From Fragum whitleyi (Eukaryota; Mollusca; Bivalvia; Cardiida; Cardiidae): a stretch of DNA of 64,000 bases. Positions 24,357 through 34,180 of the stretch are shown one piece after another. The position numbers and the translations under genes were made by a program. How positions within the stretch are numbered: position 1 is the stretch's first letter; each line of letters opens with the position of its first letter. The DNA is taken from positions 94,785,232 to 94,849,231 of the forward strand of contig OX411544.1 in the NCBI GenBank assembly GCA_948146395.1. The letters run 5' to 3'. The notes beneath the pieces were generated by a model. That model was not told where the DNA came from and did no database searches. It worked only from the letters and a program-made list of their open reading frames with translations.

Positions 24357-24889
24357 AAACCATAGGTGAAAACTAGCCTATTCAATTTTGTTCCTTCATA
24401 GAATTGAAGAGTTTCTGATTCCAAAACATTATGTATAAAATCAAATTTGTTGTGAACAATTGTTTTGCTGCACTTGATTTATATAAGCAGTCTGTAAATA
24501 AATACCTAATGTTGTTTTGTTAAGATTTGTATTCATTATGTAGTGCATTTTATTATAATTATTGTCAATTTTAAACATTTAGACTGCTCCAAAGCTAAGT
24601 GGTTAAAAATGATAATATCAATAGTAATTCATTAATATCAAATGTGACAGAATTCAGGTTCAGAAAAGTTTAAGTAAGTACCAAAATAATAATTATGTAT
24701 TGGTACTATTTAATACATGTACAAGACAAAACATAATGAAGCTTTTATATGATACATTTTTCATTCATTCACTGATACTTGTTAATTTATGTTGTTTGTG
24801 TAAATGATTTTGTAAATATTTGAAGAGGCCCACAGGGAAGACTGGGTTTACCCAACTGTGTTGCCTTGTTAAATAAAGACTTTATTATA
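24357..24889 (+). other. LINE 3' UTR with AATAAA at 24872
   Basis: AT-rich sequence after ORF2 ends in CCTTGTTAAATAAAGAC and a short TTATTATA tail instead of poly(A), as is usual for CR1/L2 relatives. AATAAA at 24872-24877 could also serve as a polyadenylation signal. Confidence 0.75.
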
Positions 24890-24890
24890 C

Positions 24891-25010
24891 CAAAGTCAAG
24901 GTCATTTATTGAAGGTCACTCAATTTTGCCATAAAACCTTTACTATTATCTAAAACTTTTTATTTGTAATAACACTTACTTTTGAAAAGTGATATAAAGC
25001 AGCAGTGTTA
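24891..25010. repeat. satellite E2, right part
   Basis: CAAAGTCAAGGTCATTTATT and following phrases continue the unit interrupted at 18745; compare AAAGGTCATCATTCAAGG at about 18458. It marks the 3' boundary of the LINE. Confidence 0.6.
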
Positions 25011-25290
25011 GACAAGACTTACATTTATGATTTAGGTAAGATTAACTTAACTTCAACACTGATTTCCTTATTCTTTTATCAAACCACTATTCTGCAAAAA
25101 TGGCAGTTGCGGGGCCATTCATGTTTAACACACACATCTTGTCTTGATTAAAAGCAATATTTTCTCAAAAATTGATGTATTCATCAATTTGTGGACAAGC
25201 TCATTTTGATTCTGGATAGGGAAAACATATTTTACTTGTACAGGGACAAATTTTGAAAACCTGTATTTCACCATTCCCGGCTGATATTAA

Positions 25291-25530
25291 CCCTTGTCAT
25301 GCTGAATAAATTTTGGCTAATTTTTTTTATCAAAATCAAAGGACAAAAAGCACTGAAAGTACCAACTGTAGGTCAATCTTTATTTGAACGACTAAATCTA
25401 TTGACAATTCTGGTTTGAAAGTGATAAAGTGAGGTGGTGTAGACTAACATCAGACTGCACATATGTGCAGGCTGATGTTGGTCTCTAGCTCCTGCCAAAG
25501 CAAAATATTCCGGGTTCAGCATAACAAGGG
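25291..25530. mobile_element. TTAA-flanked MITE, copy 1
   Basis: TTAA occurs at 25287-25290 and 25531-25534. Between them is a 240-bp element with inverted ends CCCTTGTCATGCTGAA and TTCAGCATAACAAGGG. The centre has a TGCACATATGTGCA palindrome. A second copy lies in reverse orientation at 47765-47994. TTAA duplication points to a piggyBac- or Kolobok-type transposase; it is non-coding. Confidence 0.85.
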
Positions 25531-25534
25531 TTAA

Positions 25535-25940
25535 GAGGTTATTTAACATTATTGGGTACATTTAATGTGAACAGATGATTTTCGAAAATCAAGAAACAAC
25601 AACGATTTTGTATCCCTCTATGTCACTTGCATTCTTCTTTTACTTGCTAAAAAATGTAACAAATGAAGAAATCAAGAAACTTCTCAAGATCAAACTTATT
25701 TCAATACCTCCAAACAGAGGGTTTGATACATTGAAAAGGCTGCAAAAGTGGTAATATCTATATTCGGGACTGCAGCCTGGCTTTCATCCAACAATATAGG
25801 ATGCCTCATTTTGGAACAAAATCTGTAGCCTCGTTCTGGTTGTATAATATGGATCTAGATATTTCACTCTCACATGATGCTAAATAAGCGATGTCATTGG
25901 TCTAAATTGTTTAGATGTGAAATAAATACATATATTTTTC
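25535..25940 (+). other. upstream region or intron of the first glycosyltransferase-like gene
   Basis: No ORF with protein features was seen. The stretch ends in a pyrimidine-rich TATATTTTTCAG directly before the coding exon, which fits an intron 3' end. If so, the promoter and a non-coding first exon lie farther upstream and cannot be placed. Confidence 0.35.
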
Positions 25941-25942
25941 AG
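25931..25942 (+). promoter_or_regulatory. candidate splice acceptor before paralogue 1
   Basis: TATATTTTTCAG at 25931-25942 is a canonical pyrimidine-rich acceptor, 12 bases before ATG 25955. It supports the shorter start and implies an upstream, mostly non-coding exon. Confidence 0.5.
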
Positions 25943-25954
25943 ACAAAGAATAAA

Positions 25955-27145
25955 ATGGGGAAAAAAGAGAAGACAGAGAAGAATGATTCCTTCCAACAAA
26001 TGTACATCTATTTGAGTGTTTTACTATCGGCAACTTTTATCAACATCATCGTATATTACTCGTCCAGAGGTTCTCCGCATCAGCCTGTTTGTTCATCAGA
26101 TAACATCATACAAGTACTAGCCATGTATATAACCAACAACAGCTATCTTAAACTTGAAGACTACTTGCCTAAAGAGTGCTCAGGCTTTAAAGAGTCTACA
26201 GAGATTCATTTAGCAGATACAGTCCGTGATGCTGTTCATTTATGTAGAAAACAGAAAAAACAATTAATGAAAAGATGGACTAAGTCACCATTAGTTACAT
26301 TATTTACGACATATGCTGGGCATGTTCATAGTGATGATGAAAAATTCGTCGTTCATAACAACACATTTTTAAATTGGGCTAAATTACAGCCAAAAGCAAA
26401 ACTGATATTATTTGCCAATAAAACTTATCTTCCAAGTGCAATGACTCCTGCTGGTTGGGAAATATTGTCGTCCTCCTCGGATGATTCCTCCGACACTTCA
26501 CCACCGATTTTGAAAGAAATGTTTGATATATGTATGAAACACTTTGATACACCTTGGTATGGGTATGTTAATGCAGATATACTTCTGACAGACCAATTCT
26601 TAGAAGTACTAGAGGAGATTTCGCACAAGTTTGATATAAATTCAACAAGTATTCTTGTTACAGGGCGTCGAACTAACATAGAAAATATCACCTCTGATGA
26701 TGCAATATCTTCACAACGTTTACAGCAACTTTCTTCGGAAATTCCAAAATACAGAGAAGATGCAGAAGATTATTTCATAACAACAAAATTGTTTCCATGG
26801 CAACATATAGCTCCTGTTGTTGTTGGTCGACCTGCGTATGATAACTGGCTTGTAGGAGCAGCAAGATGTGATTATAACACGACTGTTGTCGATGTATCGG
26901 ACACCGTTCTTGCCATCCACCAAACTACACTCAAGGGGGGTAATCACGAAGGCTACACACACAAAGCAAGGAATTTTAATTTTGATGTTTTAAAGAAATA
27001 CAACATTACACCCAACTTTATTGCTGGATTGACGTCATGTGCGCAATATCGCTCATTTAAAACTTTCTGTGATACAGTCAGTATTGTAAAGCGGGACCAA
27101 GTTGGACCTGGATGTGTGTGTAAGAAGCCAAAGAAAGGCAAATAA
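25955..27145 (+). CDS. type II membrane protein, GT-A glycosyltransferase-like (paralogue 1)
   Basis: The frame is open from 25874, but ATG 25955 is preferred. It follows a splice-acceptor-like TTTTTCAG (ending 25942) and gives 396 residues, exactly the length of the paralogue at 42922-44112. Residues 1-15 are basic and polar, about 16-35 form a membrane anchor, and the rest should be lumenal with several N-x-S/T sites. Shared blocks are LVTLFTT (113-119), YVNADIL (204-210, a DxD-like metal or sugar-nucleotide candidate), TGRRTNIEN (236-244), AEDYF (270-274), VGRPAYDNWLV (290-300), HQTT (322-325) and a Cys pair near the C-terminus. The fold call is inferred from this pattern; donor and acceptor are unknown. 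Confidence 0.8.
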   Translation: MGKKEKTEKNDSFQQMYIYLSVLLSATFINIIVYYSSRGSPHQPVCSSDNIIQVLAMYITNNSYLKLEDYLPKECSGFKESTEIHLADTVRDAVHLCRKQKKQLMKRWTKSPLVTLFTTYAGHVHSDDEKFVVHNNTFLNWAKLQPKAKLILFANKTYLPSAMTPAGWEILSSSSDDSSDTSPPILKEMFDICMKHFDTPWYGYVNADILLTDQFLEVLEEISHKFDINSTSILVTGRRTNIENITSDDAISSQRLQQLSSEIPKYREDAEDYFITTKLFPWQHIAPVVVGRPAYDNWLVGAARCDYNTTVVDVSDTVLAIHQTTLKGGNHEGYTHKARNFNFDVLKKYNITPNFIAGLTSCAQYRSFKTFCDTVSIVKRDQVGPGCVCKKPKKGK

Positions 27146-27169
27146 CTTATAGGGTATTTTAATTTAGAA

Positions 27170-27395
27170 TTTTGTGGTGACCGTAGTCTAGAGATAGACC
27201 TTTGGCCTCTTGACCCATAGGTCCCAAGTTCGAGCAGCTATTGATCTAAGTTCTTTCATTTGCCCACACATTCTGTGCTTGTACTGGTGAATTAATCAAG
27301 GCAGAGGGATTAATCTAAGTTGTAAGAACTTGTTTCTGAATCGATGTCACATAAATAGGTTTGAACCAACAATTCAGACTGGCCCAAATTGAATG
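27170..27395 (+). mobile_element. decayed tRNA-derived SINE-like sequence
   Basis: The head has ACCGTAGTCTAGAGATAGAC followed at tRNA-like spacing by AGGTCCCAAGTTCGAGCAG, a degraded B-box. The body contains TTGTACTGGTGAA, which also occurs in the better-preserved SINE at 55942-56173. It lies just after the glycosyltransferase-like gene and may be part of its 3' UTR. The 3' end is unclear. Confidence 0.45.
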
Positions 27396-27507
27396 AAATT
27401 GCATATGGTAAATTTTGAAATATGAGCTAGGGTAGATAAATTAGCGAGAAAGAAATCACTTGCAACAATCAATTTCTTCTTTTGCTAACTTTGTTTCCTT
27501 GTGCTAA

Positions 27508-29137
27508 TTTTTAGCTCACCTGAGCACGAAGTGCTCAAGGGAGCTATTGTGATCGATCGTTGTCCGGAGTCCGTCTGTCCGTCTGTCCGTCACGGCGTCA
27601 ACTTTTTCTTTAAACGACATCTCCTCCTAAACTTATGGGTCAAAATCAACCAAACTTGGCAGAAATATTCCTTGGGTGGTCCCTTATGAAAATTGCTCAA
27701 ATGGAAAGGATCCGTGCCATATCACGGGAAAAGGGGCCTTAATGACAAATTTCTTGTTTTTACTCTAAAAGCCACAAATATGGTACAATCTTCATGAAAC
27801 TTGGTCAGAATGTTTGTTAGGTCATGAGGATGAAGTCTATCGAAAATGGGAAGGATCCGTGCCATTTCACAGGAAAAGGCGCCTAAATGACAATTTTGTC
27901 AAAAATATCTTTAAACGACATCTCCTCCTAAACTTATGGGTCAAAATCAACCAAACTTGGCAGAAATATTCCTTGGGTGGTCCCTTATGAAAGTTGCTCA
28001 AATGGAAAGGATCCGTGCCATATCACGGGAAAAGGGGCCTTAATGACAAATTTCTTGTTTTCACTCTAAAAGCCACAAATATGGTCCAATCTTCATGAAA
28101 CTTGGTCAGAATGTTTGTTAGGTCATGAGGATGAAGTCTATTGAAAATGGGAAGGATCCGTGCCATTTCACAGGAAAAGGCGCCTTAATGACAAGATTGT
28201 CAACAATATCTTTAAACGACATCTCCTCCTAAACTTATAGGTCAAAATCAACCAAACTTGGCAGAAATATTCCTTGGTTGGTCCCTTATGAAAATTGCTC
28301 AAATGGAAAGGATCCGTGCCATATCACGGGAAAAGGGGCCTTAATGACAAATTTCTTGTTTTCACTCTAGAAGCCACAAATATGGTCCAATCTTCATGAA
28401 ACTTGGTCAGAATGTTTGTTAGGTCATGAGGATGAAGTCTATTGAAAATGGGAAGGATCCGTGCCATATCACGGAAAAAGGGGCCTTAATGACAATATTG
28501 TCAACAATATCTTTAAATGTCATCTCCTCCTAAACTTTTGGGTCAAAATCAACTAAACTTCGCAGAAATATTCCTTGGTTGGTCCCTTATGAAAATTGCT
28601 CAAATGGAAAGAATCCGTGCCATATCATGGGAAAAGGGGCCTTAATGACAAATTTCCTGTTTTCACTCTAGAAGCCACAAATATGGTCCAATTTTCATGA
28701 AACTTGGTCAGAATGTTTGTTAGGTCATGAGGGTGAAGTCTATTGAAAATGGGAAGGATCCGTGCCATTTCACAGAAAAAGGCGCCTTAATGACAATTTT
28801 TTTGTTTACTCTCTAGAAGCCACAAATATGGTCCAATCATCATGAAACTTTGTCAGAATGTTTGTTAGGTCATGAGGATGAAATCATTTGAAAATGGGAA
28901 GTATACATGCCATATCACAGGAAAAGAGGCCTTAATGACAATTTTCTTGTAAGAGCTCCAAACGCCACAAATATAGTCCAATCTTCATGAAACTTGATCA
29001 AAATGTTTGCCAGGTCACAAGAGTGAACTCTGTTGAAAATGGGAAGGTTCATGCCATATCATAGGAAATGGAGTCTTAATGATAATTTACTTGAAATATC
29101 AGGTGAGCGATTTAGGGCCCTCAGGGTCCTCTTGTTT
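27508..29137 (+). mobile_element. family A hairpin-capped satellite element, complete (A2)
   Basis: The left end TTTTTAGCTCACCTGAGCAC forms a hairpin with GTGCTCAAGG-GAGCT, followed by GTCCGTCTGTCCGTCTGTCC. The right end is CAGGTGAGCGATTTAGGG, hairpin GGGCCCTCAGGGTCC, then TCTTGTTT. Between them lie four higher-order units starting at 27608, 27909, 28210 and 28511, exactly 301 bp apart. Each holds two related ~150-bp monomers (GCCACAAATATGGTCC type), and extra monomers follow. The inverted repeat is asymmetric, terminal on the left and inside the hairpin on the right. Non-autonomous Helentron-like element is the best guess. Confidence 0.85.
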
Positions 29138-29969
29138 AATCAGTGTATCAATATGTTTGATTGTTTTGTAGAGTCAAAATGTGGAATTGTGGTGTGTAAA
29201 TGCAAACTTGAAATTTCACTTATTTGACTAGAAGTTTAAGCTGTTGGAATTTTCTGTTAAATTGAGAATTATTTTCTATTTGGAAGCCATTACCCCAGAT
29301 TCTAATATCTTGTCCAGATGCACACAAATTGAGAAAACATTAAGATAAAAGAAGACATTGCTTTTTGAAAGCAATTTCTCCTTTTCTCTAATGTTTTCTA
29401 TTCTACTAAAGTACTTGCATTCAATTTTGATTAACACTAAAATTTGACATGTAACTTGAAATATGTAGCATAAAACCCCCATATATTAAGACACTTTTTA
29501 AAGATAAGCCATAACAACTGCCTAGTAGAATTATTTGTGATTGGTGTCTGTCCCCCCCATTGTGAACAATTGAAAGAAAGAATTTCCTTAAAATTGGAAT
29601 TTTTTAAAAATGCTAGTTGCCACCTTAACGGAAGAAATTTTTTAGGAAATATTGAAATGATCCTAAGAAGAAAGCACTGATCTTTTCTTTTTAAGACAAT
29701 ATATATTTGTCTTCAATTTAATTCTTGATTAGAGATCCACTTGACCTTGGACAAGTCCAAAAAAAGAAAATTTACTTGTCTGTTTATTGTTGGCTAAAAA
29801 ACCCAGTTGGACATGGGAACTCTATAGCCCTGGTGAAAGGTGGATCAAAGAGAGAATAGAAGACTATATAAATTAAGTGTATACATGAAGATCGTATTGA
29901 TACTAAAAGTAATTCAAGCATACATAGAAAAAGTTTTCATTAAAATCCATGCAAGGCTATTTTCCTGTG
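29138..29969. other. intergenic; fragment of the CAGG-ended TIR element
   Basis: No gene recognised. About 29735-29832 (CACTTGACCTTGGACAAG ... TTGGACATGGGAACTC ... AGCCCTG) matches the right half of the element at 16524-16879. Confidence 0.45.
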
Positions 29970-31764
29970 TTTTTAGCTCACCTGAATACATCCTGCTCAA
30001 GGTGAGCTTTTGTGATCATTGAATGTCCGTTGTGTGTCGTCCGGCGTCAACAATCTTAGTGTTTACACTCTGGAGGCCACAAATATGGTCCGATCTTCAT
30101 GAAACTTGGTCAGAATGTTGACCAGGTCACAAGGATGAACCCTATCGAAAATGGGAAGGATCCATGCCAAATCACGGGAAAAGGGGCCTTAATGACAAAT
30201 TTCTTGTTTACACCCTAGAGGCCACAAATATCATCCAATCTTCATGAAACTTGGTCAGAATGTTAGCCAGGTCACAAGGATGAACCCTATTGAAAATGGG
30301 AAGGATCCATGCCATATCATGGGAAAAGGAGCCTTATTGACAATTTTCTTGTTTACACTCTAGAGGCCACAAATATGGCCCAATCTTCATTAAACTTGGT
30401 CAGAATGTTTGTCAGGTCACAAGGATGAAACCTATTGAAAATGGGAAGGATCTATGCCATATCACAGGAAAAGGGGCCTTAATGACAATTTTCTTGTTTA
30501 CACTCTAGAGGCCACAAATACGGCCCAATCTTTATGAAAGTTGGTCAAAATGGTGGCCAATTCACAAGGAGGAAACTTATCAAAAAACTAGAAAGCCATG
30601 AATGGCTTGAGTCGCTCCACAGGCTTGAAATTCTTGAAATAGCAAATCTAAGGTTTGACTAGATTTTAAGATATTTTGGGTTCTACTGATGATGAAATGA
30701 TTTTCAAAATTCCACTATATAACATATAGAGAAATGACCTCCGCCCATAAAATACATATTTTTCATCTGATCACAATAATTTTTGGTAGACTGATAAAGG
30801 GTCACACAAGGATCATTCCAGTGAAATTTGATTTATATCCATCAATTACTTTCTGAGAAAATGATTTTCAAAGTTTCCACTATATAACATATAGAGAAAT
30901 GACCTCCGCCCATAAAATGCATACTTTTCATCCGATCACAATATTTTTTGGTAGACTGATAATGGGTCACCCAAGGATCATTCATGCAAAATTTAATTGG
31001 TATCTATCAATTAGAATCTGAGAAAAGTCACTTTTTACCATATTAGGAAATTAGCCACGCCCATACAATCCATGTTTTTCATTGGATCAAAATTTCTTGA
31101 ACAACTTTGAAAGAGGGTCACCCAAGGATCATTCCTGTGAAGTTTGGTTGAAATTCATCTAGTAGTTTCTGAGGAGAAGATTTTTTAAGAAAAGGTTTAC
31201 GACCGGACGCAGGCATGCAGGGACGGACTGACACACGACAGACACAACGCCATGACAATAGCCCCATTGGCTTTCAGCTAGTGGAGCTAATGACAAAGAT
31301 CCATGCAATATCAAGGGAAAAGGAACCTTCATGACAATTATCATGTTTAAGCTCTAGAGGCCACAATGATGGCTCAATCTTCATAAAACTTGGTCAGAAT
31401 GTTGGTCAAGTCACAAGGATGAAGCCTTTTGAAAATGGAAAAGATCTATGCCATATCACAGGAAAAGGAGCCTTAATGATAATTTTCTTGTTATAACTCA
31501 AGAGGCCACAATTTTGGCCGGAACATCTTGAAACTTGGTTTGGTGTCTACAATTTTTTTCTTAGATTTGCCTTTGTGACCTTGTTTTTGACCCACTTGAC
31601 CTAATTTGGAACTTGACCAAGATTTCATCAAAACAATCAATCTGACCCACTTTCAGGTTGATACATAAAAAGCTATGGCTTCTAGAGTGTCTACAGGTAA
31701 ATTTCGAACATCATGTAACCACAAAAGCTCACCTTGAGCACATCGTGCTCAGGTGAGCTAAAAA
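29970..31764 (+). mobile_element. family A element with two TAGCTC-type ends (A3), containing C1
   Basis: The left end is TTTTTAGCTCACCTGAAT plus hairpin. Monomers are of the GCCACAAATATGG type. The right end is AAAAGCTCACCTTGAGCAC, loop, GTGCTCAGGTGAGCTAAAAA, i.e. the same end in inverse orientation. The usual GGCC hairpin plus CTTGTTT end is missing. A family C element (30586-31290) is inserted in one monomer; array sequence resumes at 31291 (AAAGATCCATGC) where it broke off. Confidence 0.75.
30586..31290 (-). mobile_element. family C hairpin-capped element nested in A3 (C1)
   Basis: It starts AACTAGAAAGCCATGAATGG (hairpin GCCATGAATGGC) then AGTCGCTCCACAGGC. It has three to four ~165-bp monomers containing AAATGACCTCCGCCCATAAA, a core with GAGGAGAAGATTTTTTAAG, and a GACGGAC-type stretch. 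It ends with the hairpin TGGCTTTCAGC-TAGTGGAGCTA. Strand is set by analogy with family A (TAGCTC end taken as 5'). Confidence 0.8.
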
Positions 31765-31831
31765 TGACCAGATTTCCCAAAATGGAATGTACAGATAGAA
31801 GTACTTACACACCCACACTGAGCTGTCATTG

Positions 31832-33256
31832 TTAGCTCACCTGAGCACATCGTGCTCAAGGTGAGCTTTAGTGATCATTGAAAGTCTGTCGTGCGTCGTG
31901 TGTTGTGTGTCATTCGTCGTCCGGCGTCAACAATTTAAGTGTTTACACTCTAGAGGCCACAAATATCATCCAATCTTCATGAAACTTGGTCAGAATGTTA
32001 GCCAGGTCACAAGGATGAACCCTATTGAAAATGGGAAGGATCCATGCCATATCATGGGAAAAGGAGCCTTATTGACAATTTTCTTGTTTACACTCTAGAG
32101 GCCACAAATATGGTCCAATCTTCATGAAACTTAGTCAGAATGTTGGCCAGGTCACAAGGATGAACCCTATTGAAAATGGGAAGGATCCATGCCATATCAT
32201 GGGAAAAGGGGCCTTAAGGATAATTTTCTTTCTTAAGCTCTAGAGGTCACAAATATGGCCTCATTATTCATGAAACTTGGTCAGAATGTTGGCCAGGCCA
32301 CAAGGATGAACCCTATTAAAAATGGGAAGGATCCATGCCATATCATGGGAAAAGGGGCCTTAAGGATAATTTTCTTTCTTAAGCTCTAGAGGCCACAAAT
32401 ATGGCCCAATATTCATGAAACTTTGAATGTTGGTAAGGTCACAATGATGAACCCTATTGAAAATGGGAAGGATCCATGCCATATCAAGGGAAAAGGGGCC
32501 TTAATGACAATTTTCTTGTTTACACTCTAGTGGCCACAAATATGGCCATATCTTCATGAAACTTGGTCAGAATGTTTGTTAGGTCTCAAAGATGAACCCT
32601 ATTGAAAATGGGAAGGATCCATGCCATATCACGGGAAAAGGGGCCTTAAAGACATTTTTTTTGTTTACACTCAAGAAGCCACAAATATGGTCCAATCATC
32701 ATGAAACTTGGTCAGAATGTTTGTTAGGTTATGAGGATGAACCCTTTTGAAAATGGAAAGGATTCGTGCCATATCACGGGAAAAGGGGCCTTTATGAAAT
32801 TTTTTTTGTTTACACTCTAGTAGCCACAAATATGGTCCAATCATCACGAAACTTGGCCAGAATGTTTGTTAGGTCATGAGGATGAACTCTTTTGAAAATG
32901 GGAAGGATCCGTGCCATATCACAGGAAAAGGGGCCATAATGACAATTTTCTTTAAAGAGGTTCAGAAGCCACAAATATGGTCCAATCTTCATTTAACTTG
33001 GTCCAAATGTTTGCCAGGTCACAAGAAAGAACTCTGTCGAAAACGGAAAGGATTCATGCCATATCTCAGGAAAAGGAGTCTTAATGATAATTTACATGAA
33101 ATAACTCTAATGGCCACAAATATGGCCCAAACTTAGTGAAACCTGGTTTTATGTAGAAATTATCTTCTTTATGACATCTGCCTTTTTACTTGATGTGATG
33201 TCAAAGTGATCAAAGAGAGTCAGGTGAGCGATCTAGGACCATCATGGTCCTCTTGT
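31832..33256 (+). mobile_element. family A element, complete (A4)
   Basis: The left end is TTAGCTCACCTGAGCACATC with hairpin, then a GT-rich CGTCGTGTGTTGTG stretch and GTCGTCCGGCGTCAACAA. About eight ~155-bp monomers of the GCCACAAATATGG type follow. The right end is GTCAGGTGAGCGATCTAGG with hairpin GGACCATCATGGTCC and TCTTGTCC. The many short ORFs across it are products of the repeat. Confidence 0.85.
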
Positions 33257-33264
33257 CCTATTTT

Positions 33265-34180
33265 CACCCTTTGTGTTCAGATGAGCTGAAAGGGATGCGC
33301 CCGGGTGGAGCCCAAATATGACCCAAGGGTCTTGATATGAACAAACTTGGTAGGGTCCACCAAGATGATACTACATACCAAAAATGAAAGCAGTGTGCCC
33401 TCTGGTTTCAATTAAAGATGATTTTAAAAGATTTTCCCTCTTTGATTCTATGTAAAAAGGGTTGCACCCGGGTGGAGCCCAAATATGATCCTAAGGTCTT
33501 GATATGAACAATCTTGGTAGAGGTCTACTAGATGATGCTACATACCAAATTTGAAAGCTGTCTGCCTTCTGGTTTCATAGAAGAAGATTTTTGAAGATTT
33601 TCATATTTTACCCTTGTGCTCATAGGAGATAAAGGGATGCACCCGTACAAAGCCCAAATATGACCCAAGGGTCTTGAATTGACCAAACTTGGTAGAGGCC
33701 CACTAGGTGATGCTACACACCAAATATTTAAGCTATCTGCCATCTGGTTACAGAGAAGAAGATTTTTAAAGATTTTCGCTCTTTGATTCTTTTTAAAAAG
33801 GGTTGGGCCCAGGCAAAGCCCAAATATGACCCCAAGGTCTTGATATGAACAAACTTGGTAAAGGTCCACTAGATGATGCTACATACCAAATTTGAAAGCT
33901 GTCTGCCTTCTGGTTTCAGAGAAGAAGATTTTTGAAGATTTTCATTATTTTACCCTTTTTGTTAAGGGTAAAGGAAAGTTAAGGGTGGATTTCATTTATT
34001 TGAACAACTTTGGTAGAGCTTGACCCAAGGACAATCCCTGCCAAGTTTCATCAAGATTGGCCCACTGGTTTAGGAGGAGAAGATGTTTAAAGAAATTGTG
34101 GACGACGGACGACACACGACGGACATTCTACGATCACAATAGCTCACCTTGAGCACTTCGTGCTCAGGTGAGCTAAAAAT
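33265..34180 (-). mobile_element. family A end carrying a different satellite (A5)
   Basis: The right boundary is the family A end in inverse orientation (CACCTTGAGCAC, loop, GTGCTCAGGTGAGCTAAAAA), preceded by GACGACGGACGACACACGAC and a GAGGAGAAGATGTTTAAAG core. The internal monomers differ from A2-A4: GCCCAAATATGA markers at about 33310, 33477, 33651 and 33818, spacing about 167-174. The opposite GGCC end is not found. Confidence 0.7.

Larger units (their letters stand above)
18746..24889 (+). mobile_element. CR1/L2-type non-LTR retrotransposon, near full length
   Basis: The element has a 5' UTR (about 18746-19192), ORF1 with coiled coils and an SGNH-esterase-like end, ORF2 with APE endonuclease and reverse transcriptase, and a 3' UTR ending TTGTTAAATAAAGACTTTAT. 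Boundaries come from the interrupted satellite on each side. ATAC is shared at 18744-18747 and 24887-24890, a possible short target duplication. ORF2 is open, while ORF1 carries one disabling lesion, so the copy is young but probably not autonomous. The clade call is from ORF architecture and motif style, not phylogeny. Confidence 0.85.

Noticed and set aside
26425..27141. Minus-strand ORFs under the first glycosyltransferase-like gene
   Set aside because: Antisense shadows of a well-supported coding sequence.
30680..30700. CTGATGATGAAA resembling a hammerhead ribozyme core, which would suggest a retrozyme
   Set aside because: There is no stem II between CTGATGA and GAAA, and the motif is not preserved in other family C copies (CTGATGTTGAAA).
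27508..33256. Regularly spaced repeats that could be taken for a CRISPR-like array
   Set aside because: Units are contiguous 150-300 bp satellites without short repeat-spacer structure, in a eukaryotic context.
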